Origin: Aquila chrysaetos chrysaetos
Lineage: Eukaryota > Chordata > Aves > Accipitriformes > Accipitridae
Assembly (NCBI RefSeq): GCF_900496995.4
Contig: NC_044011.1
Coordinates: forward strand, 14,974,041 to 15,038,040
DNA length: 64,000 bases
Reading direction: 5' to 3'
The translations under genes and the position numbers were made by a program. Under the pieces are notes generated by a model, which did no database searches, was not told the origin of the DNA, and was given only the letters and a program-made list of their open reading frames with translations. This document shows positions 12,078 to 25,681 of the stretch, piece after piece (the stretch's first letter is position 1; every line of letters begins with the position of its first letter).

Positions 12078-15000
12078 CATCCAAAATGCTACAGGATCAT
12101 ACTTTCTTCCAGTATTTTTTTTCCCCTTGCCCCCATGGTCTGCACACCTGGCTGCACAATGATTCTAGTTTAGCAAAGGAGTCAAAATTGCAACCATGTG
12201 TTTTAACCTGCAGCCCAATGGTCACGCGAGCCTCTCAGACAATGTTTGAATTATTTATAAAGAGAATACTACAGGCATGAATGTCCCACTTCTTGGATAG
12301 GCTGGTGAGCACTTACATGAAAAAGTGGACTCTGGTAGCTTTCCTTCCAGCTGTTTTTTAAAACATCCTTTCTAAAAACAATGGAATGAAAAACCCCACA
12401 ATTACATCAATAATAGCAGTCTCCCAGGAATTATGACGCGCCTGGAAATGCAAAGAGCCTGACCTGGGAAACCTTTGTGCAAACTACATCCGCATCTGCT
12501 TTATTCCTGACGCAGAAGAGCTCAGCGGCTCACCTCTCCTTCCCCAAGGCCACCTCTAATACAAGAAACAGACAATACTTTCCTAAAGTCTCTTCTCCCA
12601 AAAATTAAACATCCCATTGTTTTATGCAGGCTTAATTGTGATCAAATCCATTTGCTATGTCTCAGGTCTTTAAATAGATTTTTACTGAACCAAGCAGTTT
12701 TGACCAGTTCATTTTTTGAATGATATATTAAGTGGCACCAAACAATAGAAGTCACAGCTTTCAGTTCCTGTCTGCTTTTAGAGCAATCATTTAATATAAT
12801 TCAGATTTCTATCATGTAACCAGGCCTTAGTCTATGACAAGTCTTCAGGGCTTAAGCTTGCAATTATTCATTTCCTTTTATCTTGTTTCACAGATCTGTA
12901 TCTACTGCTTTTTGGGAAGGCAAATTAATTCTCTAAATCATTCCTATTTATTTCTTTACTGTGGAATATTGTTACAATATTCCACTGTTCTTAATATTAT
13001 TAAAACAAGCATAACTTCTACTAAATATAGGTATCGCATCTATGTCCCTCTAGGTCTAACTATGGCCAGATAGTGCAACAACAATAGAATTCAGTTGGCT
13101 ATAGTGCATTTCACAATATTGCTGCCAAGGTTAAAAACAGCCAGCCAGTACCTAGACTAGTTCCCTTGTGCAGGGAACTCTGTGAATATGACACACATTC
13201 TTCCCCCAAAGCCAAAAGACAAATGACCCCCTCCCTCCAGCTCCCCCCTGCCTCAACTTAAGCAAACACTGGTTTAGATGGATTCTGCAATTAACTGCTG
13301 CAAGGGTTGAACAATTCTATAGCCAGACCACCCAGCTTAAACAGAAACCTCACTATGGCTTTTCCTTTCCACAATCCATTGCTTTAAACATCAAATAAAA
13401 TACAGGAAGTGCAAGTAAGTGAGAAGATCAATGCTCTCTTCTTCTCTTGCTTAAAAATCTGCATTTCTTCTCCTCAACTCTGCTCTTATTTCCTAGAATC
13501 CTCCTACATTTGCTGAATCCTGATAGCATCTGCAGTTTGAAGACTGTGAGCAACCAGTTTCTGTTAAGCCTTTGAACATGCACACAGATGCACTCAGATG
13601 CACATGATGATGATGAGCATGTTGAGAGATGCTATCAGTTGTAAACAGATTTCTCAACCATAAATAGCACAAGACTCTTGAGGGCCAGAGATGACTGTTC
13701 ATAAGACAATCCTAGCAGTTTTGTCCTTCTTCAATAACCAGCTGCAGGAGAAAGTTCCAAGGAAGGAGAAAGCAAGACTGCAGATGTTCACAGCATTTGC
13801 AGCGGAGCTGGAAGGGTGGCAAACCAGTGGCAAGAACACATCGATCTGTTGCAGAATGAAGCTGTTATCCCTGCTGGAACAGGGTGGGGGATAGTCAATG
13901 GGTATCATCGTGCTCACAGCTGTGAGGAATAAGGGCACACTATTTCTGTCAACTTCAGATCATTTGTCAGACCTCTCTAAATAATACTTCAGATTTTGTA
14001 AAGCATGGTCCACAAACAGACAAAGTAAGTTCAGGGGAAATGGTGCTCATTATTTTGCACTATTATCATTAGTACCTTGATATTACCTCAGTCTGGAGTC
14101 GCTGAGCAACCAGTCTCCATTGTGCCTTTAAACACTCACTAGTTACGAGGCGACTACAGGCCAGTAAGCAGGGTTCAGAGTTGCAAGATGCCTCAAGCTG
14201 CAGGGATGATTACACCTCTACAACAGCTACTGCACCTACCTACAGTAGAAAATGGGGAAAAATATAATGCAGTAATGACTGGAGTTCCCCAAGATGCAGA
14301 GTCTACTTTCTCTATGCTTGAACACGTGCCTTCAACACAGACCTAGAGTTCTGCAGCTCCTGTACTGCCTCTCCTCATGCCTTGCAGCCAAGGCTCAAGG
14401 CATATTACCAGAAATCAGTTCCTCATATTTGCAGAGCCCAAGTAGGTGAGGTACTTCAGAAAGAGGGGAGATGACAGGTTGCAGGCTCAGCACAGAGGCA
14501 GGGCATTTCAGACTCTAACTTGTGCATTTCTTAAAAATGAAGAGGACACCCAAGTCCTCTGTGACAGCATCCCAACAAGGCTGAGGTAGACAGAGAGAGC
14601 AGTTTGACATTATCAGGATAAGAAAGATGTCCAGGTTGCAAAGCCAGCTAGTGCCACTGGCTGCAATGCTTGACAGCTTCCTGGGTGTGTTTTTTCCCTC
14701 TACAGTTGCCCCATTTAATTCATGCTGTGGCAATCAATGCATATGTTGATGTCTCATTAGGGTTTGCAACTCAAGCTAGACCTTCAAGTCACTGGTGCTC
14801 TTGGGATGGAGCTTGCTTTAACAGCATCCTGTGAAGTGCCTGACCATTTGTTTCCATTTTGACTTCTTTGTGCCAGTTTTTAGGATCAAGATCCAGTTCT
14901 GCAAGATCACATTTGAAGTCATAACGGAATTGGTTCAGGGCCTGGAAAGTCTTTTTGGAGGAGCCTATTGCTCAAACCACTTTAACGGGTCAGATGCTGA

Positions 15001-17919
15001 TTTTATCCAGAGTTGAGATTGAAAGTCCCAAAAGTAAGAAATCTGAACTGGCACTCAAGGGATCCTCTAACCTGCTGGCACAAACTGGCTGTGATTTCCT
15101 TGAGACATCAGTTTAGACTGACATTCGTATCCTTGAAGGTATGGGAGATTCAGGATTGACAAACAGGCATTTTTCCTGCCTATGACATTTTCCTAACACG
15201 TGTCTATCACTGTCTGGGACTGCCTTATTCACAGGTATTGTAGAGAGTTTGCTCTTTACTGGGAGGATTGCTCTGTGTGAGCAGATCATTTGGGGTCAAA
15301 AGAACGTTCGCTATATCTAACTTCTCTTTCAAATTAACAGGCAATACATTAAAACTACAGTTAGCTCTATGGCTAGAGCTCAGAGCTTGAGGCTATGAAC
15401 AGAAACAGTTTTACTTTGAAACGTCTGAAAGGAAGCAAGGCATAGCAGATGCACTCTGCCCTCCAGTTCATCAGCAAGGCAGAGGTGAGACAGAGCATGT
15501 CTGCCTTGGAGGTAATCATCAGCCAAAAATGCGCTGAAATCGAAAGGGCTACTGACACTTGATGATGTGACCTTCCAAATTCTTTACTTCCTTTAATTAT
15601 CATCACTTCTTTCCCCCCTCAGCCCTAACTCTGTTTAAGGAATTAATTATGAAAAGTTCCTACGATTTCAGATCAGTTTTCCGCTGCCTATTTAACCAGT
15701 TTCACCTCCACTCCTCTAGCAGTTCATCACTTTCTCATACTTCCTAGTCTGAACATTTCAAGAGGTGAGAGAAAATAAAAGGGCACGACCATCATGAACA
15801 AGATGGAACCATTCCCCACCGCCACTTCATTTTAGTGACTACTCCTCAAAACTCCTCTGGGAGCTTGAGTGAGGTGTACAAATTCTGCTTTCCTTCTGCA
15901 GAAAGCATGCCGTTCTTCCTTAGGCATCATGGAAGTGGGGGAAGGCACTCAAACAACCAATGGAAGCAGGGGCTACAGAGTGGCAAAACAGCTGGCAAAA
16001 TTCAAACGTCAGGTTGCAATTCAAAGCATGCCAGGTGCTACCCTGTATATTTTTGATAAAGTACTTTATCAATTGTATCTGACATAATTCAAACTGAAAT
16101 CTCTTCCTTGCATGCCCCCCTCCCTCCTAACCAACTCCTTTCAAACCTCCCTGCCTCTCCCTCAGTTTTTAAATACTGTAAGAAATGAACACAAGTCTCA
16201 CCTGTGACTTTTTGCCTGGTTCCTCCAACAGACTGCTCTTCCATAGGTTGATACTCACAGGCTATCTACTACCCTTTAGATAACATCTACTTCCATGAGA
16301 TCACCAATAGTTGGCTGGAAAATAGGAGACAAAGTCAGGCTGAGATCCTTATTTCTCACTAAATTAGTTGTTTTACTCTTTACAGTGTTTGCTTTTAAAA
16401 GATAACAAAAATAGCTTTCAACAAAAAAGTAACCACCAAAACCAGGGACTGGCTGATGAAAAGATGTCTAAAGCATGCAGAGATCCAGACTAACATGTCT
16501 GAGCAAACTACCAAATTATTCACGTAGGTGCACTGATTAACATTGACTAAATTATGTCACCAAAGAGAATGATACCAGAAAAGAGAGGAGGGGTCAATTT
16601 TACAGAATTGGTCAGGCCTGTTGCAAGTAACAGCTCATCCTTGTACCCCAAAAATGCGTTCCTTATCTTTGTCTGCTCAGAATCAGTGATTATGGATACT
16701 AATCCAGCCTAGCATATCTTCTGAATACCAATGAAGGAAACTAAGCCTTGAAAAGAATACATACTTGTGTCAGTCCAAGTCTGGGTCTCCAACATTGAAG
16801 ATACTTTGTTGACTTACAAAATCCCTTTCAGGAAAATGTTAACCTTACACTTACCTGGAAAAGAAGCTTTATTTTGGCTCCTCCAAATGCTGGAGTTCAG
16901 CTTGCGGTACTCTACCTCTGACCACCTTCCCCCCATACCAGTTCAAATGATGACATCCCAGAAAAGTAATCCTACATCACAGCAATTAATATGCTTTCAT
17001 TTTCTTCTGGCTTTTTTATTTCTGTTATGTAGGTCAATATATTCTAAGTAAAAACATTTAACCCACAGGAAAAATTCACATTGTGTGTCATGGCTTGAAA
17101 AAACCTAAACTTATTAAAGAGCAGTAACTTAGAGCCATGCTCTGTATTTTTTCAAAATTGAAAAGAATTCTCTTTTGGTCGAGTTCTGATAAGCTGGCCA
17201 AAGTGTCTGCCACTGCTCAGACTGCAAGTTTTCTGCAGTATGCCTGTAAAATTTATGAGTTTTCAATTTGTTCTGTTTTTTCTGCTATTTATTCTTACAT
17301 TTTGGGCATATTCCACTAGACTAACTATTGGTAAAGCATAAACATCAGTCTCAGTATTAAGCTGCTATGGAGAATACTAAGAAATTTCCAGTACACCCAC
17401 AGGAAAAGATCTGCTTCAGTGTGGACTGGTACAATGTCAATTGCCAAAGGTTGCATGAGTGCAAACATAAACACACACAGAAACAACACATGGGTGAGAA
17501 TGAACTTCAAGAAGCAGCTTGACAAAAAAACCCTGAAATGACCAATCATTAATTCAAAATACGGACAGCTTCAATATTAGCATAACTTCTAACGTGATAC
17601 TTCCCCATGTATTTTACCATTTGTCAAGTTTTCCAGATCTCATTCAAACATATACCTAATACCGTTAATTTGTTACAGCATTTTAAAATTCTTTTTAGAA
17701 GTGCAGCATACGTACGTTTTCTAATTTTCTTATACCATACATATCTCATTCTAAACTTAGAGGTTTCCATATTTGTCATTAAAAAGCACGTAGACAAAAT
17801 ATTTTATGGTATCTATAATAAATGCAAAGAAATCAATACAAATAAAACTTGGCTTAGCAAACTGTACATACATAAATATGTTCTTTGTTTTTCGACTTGA
17901 CATTCAACATTTTTCCTCA
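10456..17919. other. ESR1-SYNE1 intergenic region, right part
   Basis: About 7.5 kb of non-coding sequence between the convergent genes. It contains a TATC microsatellite and otherwise only short open frames with no family resemblance. The 15.8-16.1 kb stretch has two overlapping + frames of about 72 codons without any recognised motif. Regulatory elements may be present but cannot be named from sequence alone. Confidence 0.6.
12041..12077 (+). repeat. (TATC)n microsatellite
   Basis: About nine perfect TATC units, a likely polymorphic marker. It produces repetitive Leu-Ser-Ile-Tyr open frames that are not genes. Confidence 0.95.
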
Positions 17920-18548
17920 TAAAACCTTTTATGATCTTATTTATTACATCCATTTTTTTAAACCTTAAAAAAAGTGCTTCTCAGATTTACACCTTGTGCA
18001 TTCAAAGCAAAAGTTAGAACACCATGCCCAAAACAGAAACCACGGGGAATAATACATTGCCATACAAGATCCTTTAAAATTGTGTTACAAATGCTCTAAA
18101 ATTTCTTTAGCATTGGTTATTTTGTATACTGTAGATACTGAGAGGGTATTTAACAAAGACTGGCTAATGGCTCATTTAGAGCAGCACACAGGAAAGGATC
18201 TACAGTATCAAGTCCTTGGCTATGCATAGTACAGGGCAACAACCTGGATATAAAGTGGCTAAAAGATCCAGAATGCTGGTCAGAAGGACATTTCCCTCAC
18301 ACACGTCACATCCTCCTTAGTACCCAGGATGCGAGTATTGAAACGAAGCTACTCAGGTAATATGTTGTGCAGTTTGATACTGATATACTGATGAGTTACT
18401 AGCTGAGTGCCAGCAGAGAATGATATGGACACAGTGGTGGCCACAGCAGGTAGCTAAAGGTGCCACACTGAATCCCGTCACTCTTTAAAACCATCCTGCC
18501 TCCCAGCTAGCACTCCAGCAAGGTCACCTGCTGTCTCACGGGTCTCCT
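17920..18548 (-). other. SYNE1: SYNE1 3'UTR (inferred extent)
   Basis: Non-coding sequence after the KASH stop codon, up to the first good AATAAA. No repeat is evident. The extent depends on which polyadenylation signal is used. Confidence 0.5.
17940..17945 (-). terminator. SYNE1: Candidate SYNE1 polyadenylation signal
   Basis: AATAAA on the - strand, followed by another AATAA-like overlap. It lies about 600 nt downstream of the stop codon, a plausible 3'UTR length. An alternative AATAAA on the - strand lies at 17288-17293, which would give a longer mRNA. Confidence 0.45.
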
Positions 18549-18789
18549 TCATAATGGAGGTGGACCATTCATGTATTTTAGCATGGGGTGGAAAGAGCGG
18601 GCAAAGTTGTTGGCCATAGTACAGCTGTAGTCCTCCTCGGTCATCGGCACTAGGCAAGCCAGCCCGATCAGGAGCAGCAAGAGGAGCTGAAGTGGCAGAG
18701 CAGCTCTGAGGACTCTGAGGAAGAACGATGGGTGCCGCCATGCTGGCCCAGCCTCAGAAGGGGAGGAACCTGAGCCACCTCTTATGGAC
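18549..18789 (-). CDS. SYNE1: SYNE1 terminal exon: KASH domain
   Basis: The exon is 241 nt: one base completing a split Arg codon, then 79 codons and TGA. A Ser/Gly-rich neck leads into FFLRVLRAALPLQ, followed by the hydrophobic transmembrane stretch LLLLLLIGLACLV. The luminal KASH tail begins PMTEEDYSC and ends NGPPPL. In KASH proteins the terminal PPPL packs into the SUN-domain pocket, and the Cys in EEDYSC can form a disulfide with SUN; both are present. Substitutions relative to human (T for S after PM, TMA for ALS after the Cys, KYM for RYT) are outside those key residues. The acceptor is TTTTCTCAG. The 87-codon frame starting with an ATG here is out of frame and spurious. Confidence 0.97.
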
Positions 18790-21700
18790 CTGAGAAAAGA
18801 GGACGGACAGGTGAATAGACTAAAACATTACTGCAGCAGAGGTTGCCCTCAGGCACTCAGCTTTCCCTAAAGGCTTGTTTACAATTTGTACACACTTTGA
18901 TTGACAACTGCAAAGGTATTTTTCACTGAACATGCTGTTTCCCTAACACTCTTAAGAGACCCCATATTTCTAGACTGGGTAGGAAAACACCAAATGATCA
19001 CGATAGAATGGGCTTTGTGACCCCACAGCCCCTTCGTCAATTATGGGAAAGACTCTCCACTTAAAGAACTGTGCTTTAGAGAAGGGGAAAATAAAAAGTG
19101 GGCCATACCTGTCACGTGTTCAGTGCACACTGTCTAAAAAGGAAGCCTCCTCATTTAAAATGGCAGTTGCATTTGGTTTGCAGAAGTTTCTACATTCATT
19201 TCTATGTATAGCATCCGCAAGGGTATAACGTGTTAAGATTCAGTTACATCAATCTTCAGTTAATTAATACACCAATATGCAGGCAATGGGGACTCATTTT
19301 CTACAAAGTACATTGTATTTTGAATCTTGCACTGAATCAGCAGTTAAAATCTATTTGCTCAGCTGACTTGACACCATCCCCTTCTAAGTGATTTTCTCCC
19401 TTGTGCCTATGGATCTGACTTGAAATGGCACGTATCTATTGCATGTCTATGGGAGAGGCAAGACCTAATGCAAACATTTCCAAAGGGACGCTTCAAATTA
19501 AGCACAAAAACCCAATCTACTTTTTAAATGAAGGATAGAGACATAGTTTTCACATTTTCCTTTTTGAGTGAAACTGTCAGAGCTCTAACATCCAGATGAC
19601 AGGTTTTGAGCTAGGTGGACGACTGAAAGGAGTGATTATACAAGTTAAAATCTGATGGTCTCAGTGTGCTAATTAAATGGCATGGGAAAGTATTGTATTT
19701 TAGCACTAGCGAAAAATAAGAACTTGGAGCCTTCAAATAAATTTGCTTCAAGAACTCCTCCATTAAGACATTAGGTCATGAATTATGTCTTAGACATGTT
19801 GCTATAAAACATCCATGTGGCTGCTATGATTATGAAGCCCCAGAAAATCTATGGTTTGCTAGGGTTTAAGAGATAAAAACACTCATAAGGATGGCTTTAG
19901 TCTCAACTTGAAGGTGTGGGAGATCAGGCTTGCTGGCTGACGTAAAATGCTCCCCAATAAAGCAAGCAGGGGGGGATGGTTCCTTACTGTCTCCTTGCCT
20001 TCCCTTCGTCCTTTTGATCCTGTCTCCCAGATAAATCTGAATCTGTGTGAGAAAGCATGCAAAAACCAAAATATCACCTTCAAAACTATGCCAGGCTTGG
20101 CAAGGGTCCCCTTCCCACATGTTCAGAAAGTAATTCTTTCTATGCTTCAGTTTATTTTTATTGTCTTGTTCATATGTGTGTATCATCCCACTATGAAGAC
20201 TTCAAGAAAGCCAGACAGATTTGGTAAAGTTTAGATGACCAACAGATACATAAAGACCCAGGTACGCTAAATAATTAACTTGACCTAAATATCCCAGGAA
20301 GGAGCGATGATCAAAACATTAGATCGCGTGTTGTTTGAATGCGTGTCATTGTAGCCCGGATGGAAAGCTGCTTATCGCATAATGTAAGATCGCATATTAT
20401 AAAGAACATATTGAAAGGATATGGCACATTTAACAGCATCAGAGCATTCCATATTAAAGTTCAATTAGATCAGGACTTCTACTGTCCAAGAATGCCAAGA
20501 CAGAAAGTTAATGGACTGAGGTAGGAACAAAGGGAACAAGGAGTGCTTAATTACTTTCCAAGCATTTGATTGCACAGTCTACCTATTTACAAGGCTCTCA
20601 TTGTACAATGTTGTTAATCCCAATCAAAAAAGGCCACATTTCTGCAGTTGGTAACTGCTGTTTGATAATAAGCAAAGTCTGAATTTTCTTTATTGACTCA
20701 GAGTTACTCTGGGGCAACACTGGGTGTCACAAGGGGAATTTCCAAAAAATGGAATTAAAAGGGAGCAGGCAAAGTTAGCATCTAATTTTTCTTTTCTTTT
20801 CTTATGGCTTTAGCAGCACAATCCAGCACTTTCTGGTTTGTGTTTTACCAAAAAAAAAAAGAAGAAAAACAGTGGCATGTGTAAGCTGCATGGCTGATCT
20901 CAACAAGGAACATAAACATTTCTTCAAAAATGAAAACAGTTCATGGCAAAGTTTTTCAAAACACTGTTTCTGCAGTGAAGTAGGGTGTTGAAGAATAGTT
21001 TCTAATACTGCATGGAAACAATTAAACAAGCAAATAGTGAAACATTATGAAAACATCTTCAGAGGGGGAGTTCTAAAAAGTTCAAGTGCTGTACTGCCTG
21101 TGTTCATTGCAGGCATGCCTCTGTAATCTACATAATTGGCTGGAAAATGGAATGGCTCAGCTTAGAGTGTTTAATGGATTTGGTAAGGAGAGATGGTTAA
21201 AAATATACATTGTTAATAAAAAAGGCTCACTGTTCCTAAGGGCCAGAACTCCTGTTTACTCCAGCAGGAGAAGGGAAAGCTGAAGAAATATATGCCACTT
21301 TGGAGAAAAATGTAATTTCTTTTTCTTGAGCTTGCATCTTTAGCTGTCTGTCTTCTGACTGCTCTGTCATTTGTCACACTGGCCCCTGCTTGAGGAGGGA
21401 AGGAAGGAAGGCCATCTGCTACTCGCTCCATATGCAATTCCTACTAACTAAATAAAAGGGGGAGCACAGCTGCAGACCTGGTCAACAGTAACCTTTTTCA
21501 TGTCAATCAATCTCATAAATTCACCTAAGAAGTGCGGGCAATGGTTATCCTTACTTTGGAAGTTTGTAATGTCAGTGAAATTGGAACTCTTTCCTAAGCA
21601 TTTCAAGAGAGGAGAAGCTAATTTACCAGGCTATAGATTGGATGGGCCGTGAACTCTAATTTCAGCTCAGATGAATACCTTCTTTTAAAGATGACTGATT

Positions 21701-22269
21701 TTTTTTTTTTCCCCCAAGGAAAATATGGTTGAAGTAATCTATCTGTATTGCAGTAAACATCTTAAAGATTATAACAGAAGAATTTATCATTCAAGCGAAG
21801 CTGATAGGAATAAATAAAGCCAGTTTAATGAGGAAGTGACTAATGGAATGCAGACAACAGGCTTACATTGAAAGAGGCACTGCTGGGCTAGTAGAATGTT
21901 ATTACTGGAGTTAATCAAGGATGAGTATTGATTTAATATCTTTATGAAAAGGCTATGGCACAAAATATAAGAACAGCAAATTTCATCTGTATGATGACAG
22001 AACTTGGAATTCTTTGCAAATACAAAATAGGATTGGCTTCTTGCACAGAAAAAAGTGGGTGAATCCAACAGGTTCAAGAAGTAGCTCGAGGAGTTTAAGA
22101 TTTTAGTACATAAGGTAGAAATAAAAACTTCTACTATAAATTTGGAAGTTCACACTCTGAAGATAATGAAGAGAATCTTGAGCTGTTTGACACAGGATAG
22201 CCACAAACCAATAATGTGGCTTGTGAATAGCTGTGAAAAGGGACAAGAGAAATTTTAAAATATATTTCA

Positions 22270-22460
22270 GTTCAAGATTTCCAGAAGAGGAAAGGGGTTG
22301 TCTTAATGATGTTCTATAAGGCACTAGTCCACTCTCACCTAGAGCAGTTTGTGTCATTTTGGTTAACATACTTCTGGAAGACGAATTCAAACTTACACAA
22401 GGCTTAAAGGAGTCAAAAAAATTGCAGTTTCTCCTATGAAGAAATAAAGTCCTGAGCTTA
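22270..22460 (+). mobile_element. Possible ancient CR1/L3-type LINE remnant
   Basis: The + strand around 22310-22365 reads like a degraded reverse-transcriptase motif: translation near GTLVHSHLEQFVSFW recalls the CR1-clade RLVRPHLEYCVQFW block. It is frameshifted and short. This is a resemblance from memory, so the call is tentative. Confidence 0.35.
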
Positions 22461-25400
22461 CCAACATAAAACCTGGGAGATACTAAAACTACCCTTTATA
22501 AGATAGTGCAGAACAGACAGAAAGAAGTTGTTAAAATAAAGGAAGGGATAAAGTTGGCACAAAACCAAATTACTACATCTAACCATGGATATATTCAAGG
22601 TGGAAATTATTGTATTTCCAGATAATCAGAGAAATTAAATTTGATAATGACCTTCTAATAGACTTTTTGTTACCACTGATTCTATTTTTTTTAAGATGGA
22701 GGCTGCTAGAGTTATGGAGGAAAAATATGATGCTCTGCCCACAAGAGCAGGCAATGACTCCTCTTGCTGGCCCAAGAGACGCTCTAGGAGTGACCTTGTT
22801 TGGCCATGTTCTGACTTCAGGTCTCTCCCTAGCTCTCAGCATCACATCACCCCAACCTCAGATTTGGCTTACCCTGTAAAGAAGATGAATATGTCCATTT
22901 CAAAGGCAGTTAAATATGAAGTTTAAGTAACAAGCTCTAAGTGAGAGTGCAGGAGATAACTGGGAGAAGAACCATGGCAAGCCAAGCCCAAAGCTTGTGT
23001 TTGAGCTACTGTATGGCGATGACTGCCATTTTGTGGCCAAAGGCACAGAGAGTCCTGTGGCCTGGTCTGCTCCAGGAACAGCAAGCTATCTTTAAAGATC
23101 CACTAGTCATTTGGGGAGGCTTCGGGAGAGCAGGAAATGGAGGTTGGCACTGTGGCACCAGGACTTGAATAGAGCCGCTCAAGAGAGACAATGTAAACAC
23201 CCCTGAGGAAATTGAACCACTATTTTAATCTTATTAACATTTTTATCACTTCAAAAAAATCCACAGGCAGAGATCCAGGTGTGCATTTATGACAGCTATA
23301 TTAAACTGATGAAGAAAGAAGAGTTGCTTCTTGGATTTTCTTTTCCCACTTAGCACACCTCTTGAATGAGCCTTTAGTTAAATCCACAATGTAACGTCTA
23401 GTTTAAGCTTGTACCTTGCTTAGCATCACACTATATATGCTTGTCTTTTTCCTGTGCTAATAGGGAAGGCAAAGTGATATCACACTTGTTATACACAAAA
23501 CACAGCCCCTCTAATTTTTAAATGAACTTTCCTTCACAACCTCCTATGCGATAAACCTTTTAAAATTGACTTTAGTTCTCCTGTATACTAAACTCTAACA
23601 GGGTTTGCTGATCCAGTGCAAGATCAAACACAAAGTACTCTGATCAGAGGCATGTCAAAATATTAAAGAACACAGTGACAGCTTGTACTGCTTTATCAGT
23701 TAAAACCACATTATACATCAACCACAACCTGTCTGGCTTGCGCATTTGATTAAGTTTCCTATTCAGCAGTGACTCATTCGTATTCCATGCTTGTCTGAAT
23801 GACAAATTGAATATTGTGTTGTACTGCTACAAGACGTGTTAATAAACAGTGCTGGAAAGACTTGATCTGAAAGATGCCGCACCAATGGTACTGCTGGAAT
23901 AGAGGTTGATCTCAAAGCTGCAAAGCACTGCTAGCTGCTCTTTGAGCCAGCAGCTCGCACCTACAACCAGAAACCTTCTCAAAAGGTTGGCAGAAGTGGT
24001 CTGACTATACAGCAGAGCAGAAGAGTGCACACAGTATGCTTCTTGAGTACAACGTTGCTAGTGCAAGCATGCTGATCTGCCGAAGACATCCTCCATTCCT
24101 CCTAGCTGTTAATGGCTGCAGAGTAAAGCCCCACTCCTCCCTTTTCCCACTCCCTATAAGAAACAAAATGCCAAGCTTCATAGCAGACTGGAGTCGGAAA
24201 AATTAATTCTCTTTCTTCATCAGGCAGAAAGGTGGAGTGTACATATGTCACCTATTTTCTATTTGGTTTCCTTGTGTTTCAAAGAAAAAAAAAAAATCCC
24301 TAAAAATAAGGCAGCTTGTTAGTGCCAGTGGAAGCAGTGAAAGATACTCTACCTGTTCTATACGTTATGCTGTGTGGTTTTGCAACTACATCACAGTCAC
24401 TAACTACAGATATAAAGCAAACTTTTTTTTTGAGAATTGTTTATGTAAATTTCTACATGGTAAGTAGTTTTGTTCTTTATTTCATTTATATTTGAGAATA
24501 ATTTTGCTGAAAAAAGCCTTGATTTTGCTCATGAAAAAAAATAATACTCTTAAGGTATTTTTTGTCTGCTTGGTTATTGCTCAATCACTGTATTAAATCT
24601 AGTGTTGCCTTCTCTCCAACATCAAATCTTTCACTTTAACAGGACTTATTTTAAAAATGAATTAGTTAATTTTCAATATATAGAGAATAAATGAGATTTA
24701 GGACTCAGCTATAAGAACAAATGTATTTTCATCATACTTTGTGATTATTTTAGCTGTTGCAATGCCTAAGATGCCGAAATAGCAAAAGACATCTTCTTTA
24801 TACATATTGGCCTGCTCATTTCCGTGTTGGGTTTTTTTTTTAACTTCATAACTCTAGAGGCTAGTGAACTGATCAGTGAAAGAGTGAAGGTACACACACC
24901 ACACTGACAACAACAAAGAATGCATAAGCACTGTTAGCTGCAGAGATGACAGACTGCTGGAGACAAGGTGGAAAGCAAAAAGCTGTAGCTGCAAGCCTGC
25001 TCTCTACTGGTCAGACAGAGATGGGGCAGTGCTGCTCCCAGAGCAAACACCACATGGATGCAAGCACTGGGCAAGAGTCATGGCAATGTTAGCACGTTAT
25101 AGCGCAGTCATCTTAGGAGGGGAGAGAAAATGACCCCAAATCTCAAACCCCTCAAATTCTGACTTTTAATTTTGAGTCTTAAGTACTGAAAACCCACAAA
25201 CTGAACAAAACATTTCAGGGGAAAAAAAAAAAAAGAAAAAAAAAGGATGTTAGTATGTCTCATCCAGATCTGTGGGTTTTGTGAATTCTAGAATATGGTA
25301 TTGACCTATTACCTGCCTTAATTTAATATCTAGAAGTAAAGAGGATGATAAAAAGTGTTTGCCATGAACCTACTGGCATTGCTGTTAAATCATGCCAAAA

Positions 25401-25620
25401 TAAAATAATCATTAAATATCATGAGTGTAAACACACACTCACCCTGATCAGGCATATGAAAAATAAATGTTGATTACAGGCCATTCCTGGGAAGCAAAAG
25501 CCATAGATGTTCAAAGATTAGCCAGTATTGCTATTTAACAAAGAATTTGAAGTAATTGAGAGCCTCTTTTGCCAAACTATTAGCAAAAGGTAAGTTTTCA
25601 CTTGTTTAAGTCCTGGTCAC

Positions 25621-25681
25621 CTGACGGAGTCGGTGTGGACGGAAAGGAATCACGGCCAATTTCCATCATCCTCTTGGGGTT
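25621..25681 (-). other. SYNE1: Exon-like segment downstream of the neck exon (unconfirmed)
   Basis: A 61-nt segment bounded by a strong pyrimidine-rich acceptor (CACTCTGTTCTAG) and a donor-like TCAG/GTGACC. One frame is open, beginning NPKRMMEIGRDSFPSTPTPS, with several CpGs that give it a coding look. It starts only 36 nt beyond the donor of the 59-nt exon, too close for both to be spliced together. Joined to the 93-nt exon it would run into a stop soon after, giving a KASH-less end. It is not part of the human protein as I remember it. It could equally be chance. Confidence 0.3.

Noticed and set aside
12029..12280. Frames with repeated Leu-Ser-Ile-Tyr
   Set aside because: They are translations of the TATC microsatellite.
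18478..18741. 87-codon - strand frame beginning MAAPIVLPQS
   Set aside because: It is the wrong frame of the KASH exon. The correct frame ends PPPL at 18549.
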